Assembly: GCA_030425945.1 (NCBI GenBank)
Contig: JAUHZL010000018.1
Coordinates: 1-16,171 of the forward strand
Source of the DNA: Alphaproteobacteria bacterium
GTDB lineage: Bacteria; Pseudomonadota; Alphaproteobacteria; Rhodobacterales; Rhodobacteraceae
Length of the DNA stretch: 16,171 nucleotides
Reading direction: 5' to 3'
The notes beneath the pieces were generated by a model, which was not told the origin of the DNA, did not search any database, and was given only the letters and a program-made list of their open reading frames with translations. Positions 1-6,503 of the stretch are shown piece by piece (the stretch's first letter is position 1; every line of letters begins with the position of its first letter). A program made the translations under genes and the position numbers.

Positions 1-553
1 CATCGCCGAGGCGAGCGGGCAGATCCTCCGCCTCGGGCACCCGGAACGGGATGCCCGCATCGCGGATCTTCGCCTTGGCCCGGACCAGCCGCTGCCCGAC
101 CGTCGCGGCCGGTTCGGCGAAGGCGACGCCGATCCGCACGGCGTCGAGGCCCAGCACGGTCTGCAGCATCAGGCCGGTCCGGACGCCCGGATCGATCGCC
201 GGGTGGGCACAGGCGAACATCAGCTTCAGCCGGTCGTCCGGGATCGTGGCTGCGGTCTCCATTTCGGACCGTTCCTCCTGCAACAGGGCCAGCACCGCCT
301 CGCCGGCCTCGGCCACGCGGCCATGCCGGACGCGCTTGCCCGCCGCCCGCCGCGCGGCCACGACGAGCCACGCCTCCGGGTTGTCGGGCACGCCGCGCTC
401 GGGCCAGGTGGCCAGCGCGGCGGCAAAGGCATCGGCAAGGGCGTCCTCCGCCGCCGCGATGTCACGGGTGCGCGCCGTCACCAGCGCCACCAGCCTGCCG
501 TAGGAGCGGCGCGCCACCGCTTCCGCCGTCTCGCGCGCCGCCCCGGCCGTCAT
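1..553 (-). CDS. ECF sigma factor, DGPF-associated (ECF42-like), 3' end cut by window
   Basis: RNA polymerase sigma factor of the extracytoplasmic-function type that would direct core polymerase to a small regulon. The 184 visible residues start at an ATG at 553 and run off the window. A sigma-2 region spans about residues 15-80 (DIAAAEDALADAF, then NPEAWLVVAARR). A linker follows with the family-typical IPDDRLKLMF and an HP pair. Sigma-4 is at about 122-165, ending in RLVRAKAKIRDAGIPFRVP, which is characteristic of the long, SnoaL-free group with a C-terminal TPR-like extension (DUF6596). That extension would lie outside the window, so the truncation is positional only. The gene starts 4 bases after the stop of a DGPF/YCII gene. 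This pairing is the known genomic signature of ECF42 sigma factors. No anti-sigma gene is visible. In ECF42 the C-terminal extension is thought to matter for activity. Confidence 0.88.
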   Translation of the reverse strand, partial: MTAGAARETAEAVARRSYGRLVALVTARTRDIAAAEDALADAFAAALATWPERGVPDNPEAWLVVAARRAAGKRVRHGRVAEAGEAVLALLQEERSEMETAATIPDDRLKLMFACAHPAIDPGVRTGLMLQTVLGLDAVRIGVAFAEPAATVGQRLVRAKAKIRDAGIPFRVPEAEDLPARLGD

Positions 554-557
554 GGTG

Positions 558-920
558 TCAGCCCTGCGGCATCGGCGGCATCACCGGGCGCACCTCGACC
601 GAGCCTGCCTCGGCCGCGGGCGACCGCGCCGCCCAGTCGAGCGCGGTGTCGAGGTCGGGCACCTCGATCACGAAATAGCCGCCGAGCTGCTCCTTCAGGT
701 CGGCGAAGGGGCCGTCCTGAACCTCGCGCTTGCCGCCGCGCACGCGGACGGTGGTGGCGGTCGAGGGCGCCAGCAGCCCGTCGCCGTTGACGATGATACC
801 GGCCTGCCCCAGCGCGGCGATATAGGCCGTCCAGGCGCCCCAGTAGGCCCCGGCCTGGGCCGGGTCGTCGCGCATGACAAAGGTTTCGGCCGGTTCGGCG
901 AACATCAGCATGAATTGCAT
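558..920 (-). CDS. YCII/DGPF-domain protein, cytoplasmic
   Basis: Small 120-residue protein of the YCII-related (DGPF) family, ferredoxin-like alpha+beta barrel proteins of unsettled biochemical function. The motif DGPF is at residues 69-72, preceded by a VRVRGG/REVQ strand and followed by KEQLGGYFVIEVPDLDTALDWA, all hallmarks of the family; the length is also normal. There is no signal peptide. The ATG at 920 has an AAAGGA ribosome binding site 9 bases upstream. The gene lies 4 bases before the sigma factor and 46 bases after the exported YCII-like gene, so the three are probably co-transcribed. DGPF proteins are the usual partners or targets of ECF42-type sigma factors, and this one may be part of the response it controls. 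Confidence 0.9.
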   Translation of the reverse strand: MQFMLMFAEPAETFVMRDDPAQAGAYWGAWTAYIAALGQAGIIVNGDGLLAPSTATTVRVRGGKREVQDGPFADLKEQLGGYFVIEVPDLDTALDWAARSPAAEAGSVEVRPVMPPMPQG

Positions 921-966
921 CGGAAGGGTCCTTTCCCGAAGATGTGTGGAGGGTAGCAGCCGGAGA

Positions 967-1359
967 TCAGTTCGTCGCCATGTCGATGACGAGGTTCGGC
1001 ACCACGGCGACGAGGCCGCCGTTCACCGGCGCGGCATCGGCCAGCGCCTGCGCCGCGGCGGCATCCGCGACGTCGATCTGGAAATAGCCGGACAGGATCA
1101 GCCCGTCGGCGCGGTCGCTGGCGCTGTCGGGACCGACCAGCATCGGCGCGCCGCCGCGCACAGCGCCGCTGGCACCCATCGTTTCGGAATAGGCGGTCCA
1201 GCTCTGCCAGTAGGCGGCCCCGGCCGCACCCGCGTCGGCGCGAAGGGCGAGGTTGGCGGGCGTCTCGTAGATGAACAGGGTATAGGGCTCGGCCGCCGCG
1301 ATGCCGGGGATCACGGACAGGGCGAGAACGGCGAGGGACTTGAGGGTTGCAGCACGCAT
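967..1359 (-). CDS. exported YCII-like protein with signal peptide
   Basis: 130-residue protein starting at the ATG at 1359, with GGAG 8 bases upstream. The frame is open further upstream, but that part translates an inverted repeat and is unlikely to be coding. Residues 1-23 form a Sec signal peptide (MRAATLKSLAVLALSVIPGIAAA, cleavage after AAA). The mature part begins EPYTLFIYETPANLALRADAG and continues AYWQSWTAYSETM and LSGYFQIDVADAAAAQALADAAP, which follow the order of the neighbouring DGPF protein (AYWGAWTAYIAAL, LGGYFVIEVPDLDTALDWAARSP). The DGPF tetrapeptide is replaced by RADG. It therefore looks like an exported paralogue of the DGPF protein. Function unknown. Export of a YCII-fold protein is unusual; placement in the family is by eye. 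Confidence 0.8.
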   Translation of the reverse strand: MRAATLKSLAVLALSVIPGIAAAEPYTLFIYETPANLALRADAGAAGAAYWQSWTAYSETMGASGAVRGGAPMLVGPDSASDRADGLILSGYFQIDVADAAAAQALADAAPVNGGLVAVVPNLVIDMATN

Positions 1360-1363
1360 GGAG

Positions 1364-1425
1364 GGTCTCCGCTCAGGATGACTGAAGGACGACCATCGCC
1401 CTTCTGCTACCCTGAGCCGCGAGGC
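1364..1425. repeat. imperfect REP-like inverted repeat, 25-base arms
   Basis: The left arm (1364-1388) and right arm (1401-1425) are symmetric about 1394.5. Both contain the core GCTCAGG with partial pairing on either side and a 12-base centre. The CATCCTGAGCGGAG-type core resembles dispersed extragenic palindromes seen in many bacteria. The left arm covers the ribosome binding site of the exported YCII gene, so in the mRNA it could fold over the start region. Confidence 0.5.
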
Positions 1426-1440
1426 CCCGCGATTTCGACA
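1414..1440 (-). promoter_or_regulatory. candidate ECF42-type promoter upstream of the exported YCII gene
   Basis: On the minus strand TGTCGA occurs at 1440-1435, 76 bases upstream of the exported YCII start. As I recall the literature, TGTCGA is the conserved -35 element of ECF42-dependent promoters, which sit in front of DGPF genes. The -10 element is described as CG(A/T)C. The nearest fit 15 bases downstream is CGGC (1419-1416), so the -10 match is imperfect. It would make the exported-YCII/YCII/sigma unit autoregulated. Inference only. Confidence 0.4.
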
Positions 1441-1447
1441 TCCCCGC

Positions 1448-1490
1448 GGAAAAAATCCTCGCACGGCGAAAAAATCTTCCCCGAGGGACA
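1448..1490 (-). terminator. possible weak terminator after the DUF2130 gene
   Basis: On the minus strand, downstream of the DUF2130 stop, are two T6 tracts (1474-1469 and 1455-1450), each in the context GATTTTTTC. Each is preceded by a short hairpin: TCCC/GGGA just upstream of the first, and TCGC-cgt-GCGA (1469-1459) before the second. The stems are only 4 bp. Two T6 runs in DNA of about 70% GC are notable and fit a weak intrinsic terminator separating the operon from the ECF unit. Confidence 0.35.
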
Positions 1491-1500
1491 GACCGGTGTG

Positions 1501-2706
1501 TCAGTCCTCGTCCGGCCCGTCGAGCAGCGGCAGCTCCAGCCCCTCGATCTCGGGCAGCGAGGCCCCGGCGATCCCCTGCAGATCGCCGTACATGCCGACC
1601 GTCGCGTCGATGACGCCGGTGATCTGCGCCTCGCGCTTGGCCCAGAGCCGCGTCATCGCCCGGCGCTCGCGGTCGAGATCGGCGCGCATCTCGGTGAACC
1701 GCTCGACGATGGCCTCGACCCGGTGCCGGAACTTCGGGCCGGTGAGGTAGGCATAGACCAGCTCTGTCTTGGTTTCCTGCCCTTCGCGGGCGCTGCGGGC
1801 GTTGGCGACCTCGATCAGCGTCTGGCGCAGCGCGAGCCCCAGCGCCAAAGCATGGCCCGGGGCGCAGACCCAGATGCCCTCGATCAGGGCGAAGCTCTCG
1901 ACACCCTCGGGCCGCGCCGCGCTGGCGATGACGGCGATCTCGGCGCCTGCCGCGCGCTGGTCCTCGCGCAGCTTCGCCAGCCAGGCGGCGTTCCAGTTCT
2001 GGGTGCGCTTGCTTTCCCACAGGATCGCGCCGGTGACCTGCCCGCCCGGCCCGATCACGCGTTGCAGCACGTCGGCACCCGACACGCCCCTGCCCACCGG
2101 TTCGAGCCGATCGAAGGGGAAGGCCGCGGCGAGGCGCTCTTCCAGGTGCACCTCGGCGGCCTCGCCCTGCAACTGCTGGCTGCCCTGCTCGGCCTTCTTC
2201 TTCAGCGCCTCGATCTGGCGCTTCAGCGTCTCCATCTGCTGGTCCTTTTCGACCAGCCGCAGCGCCGCGGCCTCCTCGGCCTCGGCCCGGGCCTTGGCCA
2301 GCGCCTCGGGGAGGGCCGCGTTCAGCCGCTTCTGGAGCGTCAGCTCCAGTTCGCGTTCGCGGTCGGCCAGCGCCCGCTCGCGTTCGAGCGCCGCCGCCTG
2401 CGCCTTCTGCGCCTCGGCCAGCTTCTCGGCCTGCGCGCGGGCCTGCGCTTCCATCGTGGCCAGCCGGGAGTCGGCCTCCGCCTTCTGCGCGGCGGCGCGC
2501 TGTTCGAGCGTGGCGATCCGCGCGGCCTCGGCGCTGCGCGCGGCTTCGCGGGCCTGCGCCTCGATCTCGGCCTTCTGGCGGGCCAGCGCCTCGGCCTGTT
2601 CGGCCTGCATCTTCCGGCGCAGGTCAGACAGCATCGGCCCGGCAAGCGACTCGGTCAGGGCGATCTCGGCGTGGCAGTTGGGACAGGTGATCCGGGGGTC
2701 GTCCAT
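1501..2706 (-). CDS. DUF2130 protein: coiled coil with PD-(D/E)XK-like C-terminal domain
   Basis: 401 residues. The start is the ATG at 2706 with GAGGAG 7 bases upstream, in preference to upstream in-frame starts that overlap cmk. The N-terminus has half a zinc ribbon (CPNC, residues 8-11). A long Ala/Glu/Arg-rich coiled coil follows at about 28-190. A globular C-terminal domain (about 190-375) contains GADVLQRV with D212 and GAILWESKRT with E231 and K233, then a conserved REDQ. The D...ExK arrangement fits a PD-(D/E)XK nuclease-like fold, but activity is not shown and DUF2130 has no agreed function. It starts 10 bases after cmk, the last gene of the aroA cluster, where rpsA is usual in many proteobacteria. 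The coiled coil makes local composition unlike neighbouring genes, but codon GC looks native. Confidence 0.85.
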   Translation of the reverse strand: MDDPRITCPNCHAEIALTESLAGPMLSDLRRKMQAEQAEALARQKAEIEAQAREAARSAEAARIATLEQRAAAQKAEADSRLATMEAQARAQAEKLAEAQKAQAAALERERALADRERELELTLQKRLNAALPEALAKARAEAEEAAALRLVEKDQQMETLKRQIEALKKKAEQGSQQLQGEAAEVHLEERLAAAFPFDRLEPVGRGVSGADVLQRVIGPGGQVTGAILWESKRTQNWNAAWLAKLREDQRAAGAEIAVIASAARPEGVESFALIEGIWVCAPGHALALGLALRQTLIEVANARSAREGQETKTELVYAYLTGPKFRHRVEAIVERFTEMRADLDRERRAMTRLWAKREAQITGVIDATVGMYGDLQGIAGASLPEIEGLELPLLDGPDED

Positions 2707-2716
2707 CGCGGTCTCC

Positions 2717-3328
2717 TCAGCGGCCGCGCGCATCCTCCACCGCGGCCACGGCGCGCGCAACCGCCTCGGCGATGCTCAACTCCGAGGTGTCGATCTGCAC
2801 GGCATCGTCCGCCGGGCGCAGCGGCGCATCGGCGCGGCCCATGTCGCGGGCGTCGCGCGCCTCCACGTCCGCCTGCACCTCGGCCAGGTCGGCGGCATGG
2901 CCCGAGGCCACCAGTTCCTTCCACCGCCGCTCGGCGCGGACGGCCGCGCTGGCGGTGACGTAGAGCTTCACCTCGGCCTCCGGGCAGATCACCGTCCCGA
3001 TGTCGCGCCCGTCGAGAACAGCCCCCCCGGCCCGGCGCGCGAAGGCCCGCTGGAAATCGACCAGCGCCGCGCGCACCGCCGGAATCGCCGCGACCTGCGA
3101 GGCCGCCTGCGCCACCTCGGGCGTGCGCAGCCCGTCCGCCGACAGGTCCTCCGGCGTCAGCCCGCGCGCACCCTCCTCCGCCGGAACGCCGTCGAGCAGC
3201 TTGCGCCCGACCGCGCGATACAGCAGCCCGGTGTCGAGATGGGCATAGCCGAAATGCGCCGCGACCGCTTTCGAGATCGTGCCCTTGCCCGCCGCCGCGG
3301 GCCCGTCGATGGCGACCGTGAAGCTCAT
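2717..3328 (-). CDS. cmk: cytidylate kinase
   Basis: Cytosolic kinase that phosphorylates CMP and dCMP from ATP, feeding CTP and dCTP pools. 203 residues, slightly short of the usual 210-230. P-loop GPAAAGKGT is at residues 9-17, followed by LDTGLLYRAV (31-40), the CMP-binding family signature. DGRDIGTVICPEAEVKLYVTAS (from 106) and RDARD (158-162) of the lid follow. The ATG at 3328 gives the classical MSFTVAIDGPAAAGKGT start and overlaps the upstream stop as ATGA, so translation is coupled. GGCAGGA is upstream. It lies in the aroA operon, a conserved aroA-cmk association. The family assignment is secure. Confidence 0.97.
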   Translation of the reverse strand: MSFTVAIDGPAAAGKGTISKAVAAHFGYAHLDTGLLYRAVGRKLLDGVPAEEGARGLTPEDLSADGLRTPEVAQAASQVAAIPAVRAALVDFQRAFARRAGGAVLDGRDIGTVICPEAEVKLYVTASAAVRAERRWKELVASGHAADLAEVQADVEARDARDMGRADAPLRPADDAVQIDTSELSIAEAVARAVAAVEDARGR

Positions 3329-3873
3329 GTCCGTCCTGCCTTGTCCGTCTTTTGCCGGCGCCTGCGCCGCCACCGTACCCCGAAGAGCACGGCGAGGATC
3401 AGCACCATGGTGATCGAGAACGCGCCCAGTCCCGACTTCGCCACCGTCGCCTGGCTGGCGGCGGCGGCCATCGCATCGGTCACCTCGGCGGGCGGCAGCG
3501 CCAGCATGGCCGCGACCCGGGCGTTCTCGAGGTAGTCGAAGGCGGACCCGGCCACCGCGACGGCGGACAGCAGCACCCGGCCCGCCAGCGGGAACCGCGC
3601 ACCGAAGCGGAAGATGCCGAGCACCAGCGTCAGCGCCAGCAGCGCCGGGTAGACCATGTCGAGCCAGCGCTGCGGCCCGAGGTACTGCGCCCTGCCCGCA
3701 TCGCCGAGGGCCGCGAGAAACGCGCGCGCCTCCTCGCCCGAATAGCCGAAGGGGCGCAGGTCGAAGGGGGTCAGCCCGTTCGCGGCGGCCTCGATCCGCG
3801 GCAGCGACCAGAGCACGAGGGCGAGGTAGACCGCCACCGCGGCGAGCAGGCTCAGTCGAAAGGCGATGCGCAT
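3325..3873 (-). CDS. four-helix membrane protein, unrecognised
   Basis: 182-residue inner-membrane protein not assigned to a named family. Predicted membrane segments are at about 5-24, 69-90, 98-117 and 147-167. A soluble loop at 28-66 contains PFDLRPFGYSGEEARAFLAAL, and an FDYLENARVA motif follows the third segment. The C-terminus is strongly basic (RWRRRRRQK), so it should face the cytoplasm. The ATG at 3873 has GAGGGGG upstream. It begins 12 bases after the GFA gene and its stop overlaps the cmk start by 4 bases, so it is co-translated within the aroA operon. The FGYS...YL and D.YP features suggest a conserved family, but no function can be given. Confidence 0.8.
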   Translation of the reverse strand: MRIAFRLSLLAAVAVYLALVLWSLPRIEAAANGLTPFDLRPFGYSGEEARAFLAALGDAGRAQYLGPQRWLDMVYPALLALTLVLGIFRFGARFPLAGRVLLSAVAVAGSAFDYLENARVAAMLALPPAEVTDAMAAAASQATVAKSGLGAFSITMVLILAVLFGVRWRRRRRQKTDKAGRT

Positions 3874-3885
3874 GGTTGGTCCCCC

Positions 3886-4281
3886 TCAGGCCGACCCGTC
3901 GTCCGGCCCCTGCGGCCAGGCCGGCAGGCCGTCCGCGATGTCATAGTAGTCGCCCTTGTCGGCGACGTAGATATGCCCGACCAGCCGCTGCCCGGTCGCG
4001 CCGTCGAGCGCCCCGGCAGACAGGTAGAGCGTGTCGCTGCCGTCGTCCCACAGCAGGTAGCTGCCGCAGTCGGGGCAGAAGCCGCGCCGCGCCCCGGGCG
4101 AGCTCTGGAACCAGCGCAGCGGTCCCTCGACCCGGAGGTCCGAGCGGGCCACCGGACCGGCGGCGGTGAAATGCCCGCTGACCTTGCGGCACTGGGTGCA
4201 GTGGCAGGCGGTCACCGGCCCGAGCGGCCCCGTCACCTGCAGGCGCACCGCGCCGCAGAGACAGCCGCCCGCGAGGGTCAT
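3886..4281 (-). CDS. GFA / CENP-V domain zinc protein
   Basis: 131-residue member of the glutathione-dependent formaldehyde-activating (GFA/CENP-V) family. These small zinc proteins include S-hydroxymethyl-glutathione synthase; most members have no proven substrate. Zinc ligands visible are C7 and C9 (GGCLCGAVR), C26, C28 and C31 (ACHCTQCRK), and C69 and C72 (GFCPDCGS), the full set of the family. The order and length are typical. The ATG at 4281 overlaps the aroA stop as ATGA. The frame stays open far upstream antisense-like over aroA, but the family N-terminus starts here. The operon position says nothing specific about substrate. Confidence 0.92.
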   Translation of the reverse strand: MTLAGGCLCGAVRLQVTGPLGPVTACHCTQCRKVSGHFTAAGPVARSDLRVEGPLRWFQSSPGARRGFCPDCGSYLLWDDGSDTLYLSAGALDGATGQRLVGHIYVADKGDYYDIADGLPAWPQGPDDGSA

Positions 4282-5624
4282 CCCTCGGTCACCCGCGCGC
4301 CGAGTTGCCCCATCAGGTCCCGGAAGATCGGGAAGGAGGTGGCGATCGGGCCGCCGTCGTCCACCGTCACCGGCGCGTTTGCCGCCATGCCGCAGATCAG
4401 GAAGGACATCGCGATCCGGTGGTCGAGCCGCGTTTCGCAGACCCCGCCGCCGGGCACCGAGCCGGGACCGCGCCCGGTGACCGCAAACCAGTCCTCGCCC
4501 TCGTCGACCTCGACGCCGCAGGCGCGCAGGCCCTGCACCATCGCGTCGATCCGGTCGCTTTCCTTGACCCGCAGTTCCTTGACCCCCGCCATCATCGTGT
4601 GGCCCTCGGCAAAGGCCGCGACGACCGACAGGATCGGGTATTCGTCGATCATGCTGGCGGCGCGCTCGGGCGGCACCTCGATGCCGGTCATCTTGTCCGA
4701 GAACCGCGCGCGCAGGTCGGCGACCGGCTCGCCGCCCTCGGTGCGCTCGTTCTCGTAGGTCAGGTCCGCACCCATCTCGCGCAGCGTGGTGAAGAGGCCC
4801 GCGCGCGTCGGGTTCAGCCCGATCCCCGGCACCAGCACGTCCGAGCCCGGCACGATCAGCGCGGCACAGACCGGGAAGGCGGCGCTGGAGGGGTCGCGCG
4901 GCACGGCGATGGCCTGCGGCTGCAACTCGGGCTGGCCGGTCAGGGTGATCACCCGGCCCTGTTCGTGATCCTCGACGGTGATCTCGGCCCCGAAGCCCGC
5001 CAGCATCCGCTCGGTGTGGTCGCGGGTCGCCTCGCGCTCGATCACGACGGTCTGGCCCGGTGCGTTCAGGCCCGCCAGCAGCACCGCCGATTTCACCTGC
5101 GCCGAGGGCACGGGCACCGCGTAGCGCACCGGCACCGGGTCGTCCGCGCCGACCAGCGTCATCGGCAGCCGCCCGCCCGCGCGCCCGTAGGCCTGCGTGC
5201 CGAACAGCGACAGCGGCTCGGTCACCCGGCCCATCGGGCGTTTGCGCAGGCTCGCGTCGCCGGTGAAGGTCACGGTGATCGGCGAGGTCGCCATCGCCCC
5301 CATGATCAGGCGCACGCCGGTTCCGGAGTTGCCGCAGTCGATCAGGTTCAGCGGTTCCGCGAAGCCGCCGACCCCGACACCGTGCACGGCCCATTCGCCG
5401 GGGCCGAGATGCTCGACCTCCGCCCCGAAGGCCTCCATCGCCTTCGCGGTGTCGAGCACGTCCTGCCCTTCCAGCAGCCCGGTGATCCGGGTCTCGCCCA
5501 CCGCCATCGCCCCGAGGATCAGCGCACGATGGCTGATCGACTTGTCGCCGGGGACCTCGGCCACCCCGGAAAGCACGTTGCCGGGATGCGCCGTCAGCGG
5601 CGCGGGCTCACCATGTCCAGACAT
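4278..5624 (-). CDS. aroA: 3-phosphoshikimate 1-carboxyvinyltransferase (EPSP synthase), class II
   Basis: Transfers enolpyruvyl from PEP to shikimate 3-phosphate, the sixth step of the shikimate pathway, in the cytosol. 448 residues. PGDKSISHR is at 25-33 (K28, S29 and R33 contact substrates). GNSGTGVR is at 98-105, GDASLRKRPMGRV at 122-134, SAQVKSAVLLAGLN at 174-187, RDHTERML at 201-208, NPTRAGL at 271-277, SMIDEYP at 324-330 (Asp327 is the expected catalytic base), RVKESDR at 352-358, and DHRIAMSF at 401-408. The SAQVK, RDHTE and NPTR blocks place it with class II enzymes of the CP4 type. At the residue corresponding to CP4 Ala100 it has Gly101. The ATG at 5624 has GAGG 6 bases upstream. 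It is the first gene of a tight group with the GFA, 4-TM, cmk and DUF2130 genes. Confidence 0.97.
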   Translation of the reverse strand: MSGHGEPAPLTAHPGNVLSGVAEVPGDKSISHRALILGAMAVGETRITGLLEGQDVLDTAKAMEAFGAEVEHLGPGEWAVHGVGVGGFAEPLNLIDCGNSGTGVRLIMGAMATSPITVTFTGDASLRKRPMGRVTEPLSLFGTQAYGRAGGRLPMTLVGADDPVPVRYAVPVPSAQVKSAVLLAGLNAPGQTVVIEREATRDHTERMLAGFGAEITVEDHEQGRVITLTGQPELQPQAIAVPRDPSSAAFPVCAALIVPGSDVLVPGIGLNPTRAGLFTTLREMGADLTYENERTEGGEPVADLRARFSDKMTGIEVPPERAASMIDEYPILSVVAAFAEGHTMMAGVKELRVKESDRIDAMVQGLRACGVEVDEGEDWFAVTGRGPGSVPGGGVCETRLDHRIAMSFLICGMAANAPVTVDDGGPIATSFPIFRDLMGQLGARVTEG

Positions 5625-5653
5625 CGGGTCCTCGTTCTCGTCCGTCCCGCGCC

Positions 5654-5682
5654 CCATAGCGCAGGTGCAGGGGGGCCGTCCA
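5654..5682 (-). promoter_or_regulatory. candidate aroA promoter
   Basis: In the 94-base gap before aroA the minus strand has TGGACG (5682-5677), a 17-base spacer and CTATGG (5659-5654), the latter within TGCGCTATGG. The -35 fit is poor and the -10 fit moderate. The neighbouring miaB promoter candidate shares the TGCGCTA context. aroA may instead be read through from the upstream membrane-protein gene. Confidence 0.3.
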
Positions 5683-5718
5683 TGTCCGGTTGTGCCGCGC
5701 CGGGACAGGGCGCGCGTG

Positions 5719-6423
5719 TCAGGCCAGCGCGGCCGACAGCGCGTTGATCCCGAAACTGGTGCCGAGACCGAACAGCAGCTGCCAGAGCAGCACCTGCCGG
5801 TGGTCATAGACCGTCTGCTCGTCCCAGACCCCGGCGTTGCGTACCATCTCGTGGAACTCGCCCAGGTCCTTGCGCCAGACCGAGGACGAGATCGTGTCGC
5901 CGGTCGGGCCGGGCCCCTCGACCACCCAGGGCTGGGCCAGCCGGTGCAGCGCGATCAGCGGCCAGCCCACGCGCAGCAGCACCGCCAGAACCGGCGTCGG
6001 CAGGGCGTTCAGCAGCGTGTCGAGCCTCAGATGCCGCAGTCCGCTCCAAAGCTCGCCCAGCCGCTCGCCCAGGGTCAGCCCGGAGGCCCCCTGCGCCAGC
6101 TCCTCGCGCTCGGCCCGCGCCGTCGCGTTGCCGAAGAAGAGCCAGATCAGCGCGATGTCCAGCCAGGCCTGCGGGATCCGCCACTCGGTCCATTGCGCGG
6201 CTTGCGTCACGACCCAGTCGAGCGCCGCCGCCTGCCAGTCGAGCAGCACCGTGATCCAGCCCGACGGCGTCACGACGCCACCACCGGACAGCAGCTTCAG
6301 GGCGCTCGTCGCCGCCAGCACGAACAGCGGCAGGCCGACGAGGCCCACGATCCCGGCCAGCGCGCGGCGCAGCGACGGCCAGAACGACAGCGCCAGCGGG
6401 CGCAGGGTTTCGGTGTCCGGCAT
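5719..6423 (-). CDS. hypothetical membrane protein
   Basis: 234-residue protein not recognised. Hydrophobic segments at about 20-45, 85-99, 140-160 and 210-232 suggest a polytopic inner-membrane protein. A charged stretch at 101-133 (ATARAEREEL, RLGELWSGLRHLRLDTLL) and a hydrophilic loop at 168-208 (GDTISSSVWRKDLGEFHEMVRN) separate them. The ATG at 6423 has GGGAGGAC immediately upstream, a strong ribosome binding site. It is 80 bases downstream of trmB and 94 upstream of aroA, so it may be its own unit or a link between them. Codon use matches the neighbours. No catalytic motif is evident. Confidence 0.75.
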   Translation of the reverse strand: MPDTETLRPLALSFWPSLRRALAGIVGLVGLPLFVLAATSALKLLSGGGVVTPSGWITVLLDWQAAALDWVVTQAAQWTEWRIPQAWLDIALIWLFFGNATARAEREELAQGASGLTLGERLGELWSGLRHLRLDTLLNALPTPVLAVLLRVGWPLIALHRLAQPWVVEGPGPTGDTISSSVWRKDLGEFHEMVRNAGVWDEQTVYDHRQVLLWQLLFGLGTSFGINALSAALA

Positions 6424-6478
6424 GTGTCCTCCCCGGGTCTGTCCGCGCCGACCTTGCCCGGACGGACGCCGGTGTCAG

Positions 6479-6500
6479 CCCCTCCGAAAGTCGGGAGGGG
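6479..6500 (-). terminator. hairpin after trmB, no T-tract
   Basis: A 7-bp perfect stem (CCCCTCC at 6479-6485, GGAGGGG at 6494-6500) with an 8-base loop lies 4 bases downstream of the trmB stop. No run of T follows on the minus strand, so it may be an mRNA 3'-stabilising hairpin or attenuator rather than a full terminator. Confidence 0.35.
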
Positions 6501-6503
6501 GTC

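Noticed and set aside
1360..1464. N-terminal extension of the exported YCII protein
   Set aside because: The added residues translate the inverted repeat and would bury the signal peptide; the ATG at 1359 has a ribosome binding site and puts the signal peptide at the N-terminus.
874..2958. 694-codon open frame on the plus strand antisense to the DUF2130, cmk and YCII genes
   Set aside because: It follows from high GC and codon bias on the opposite strand; the sequence is low-complexity Arg/Gly/Leu-rich with no domain, while the minus-strand genes have clear families and ribosome binding sites.
4305..5747. 480-codon plus-strand frame antisense to aroA
   Set aside because: Its composition is rich in His, Arg, Gly and Asp, typical of an antisense shadow; aroA on the minus strand has all catalytic motifs.
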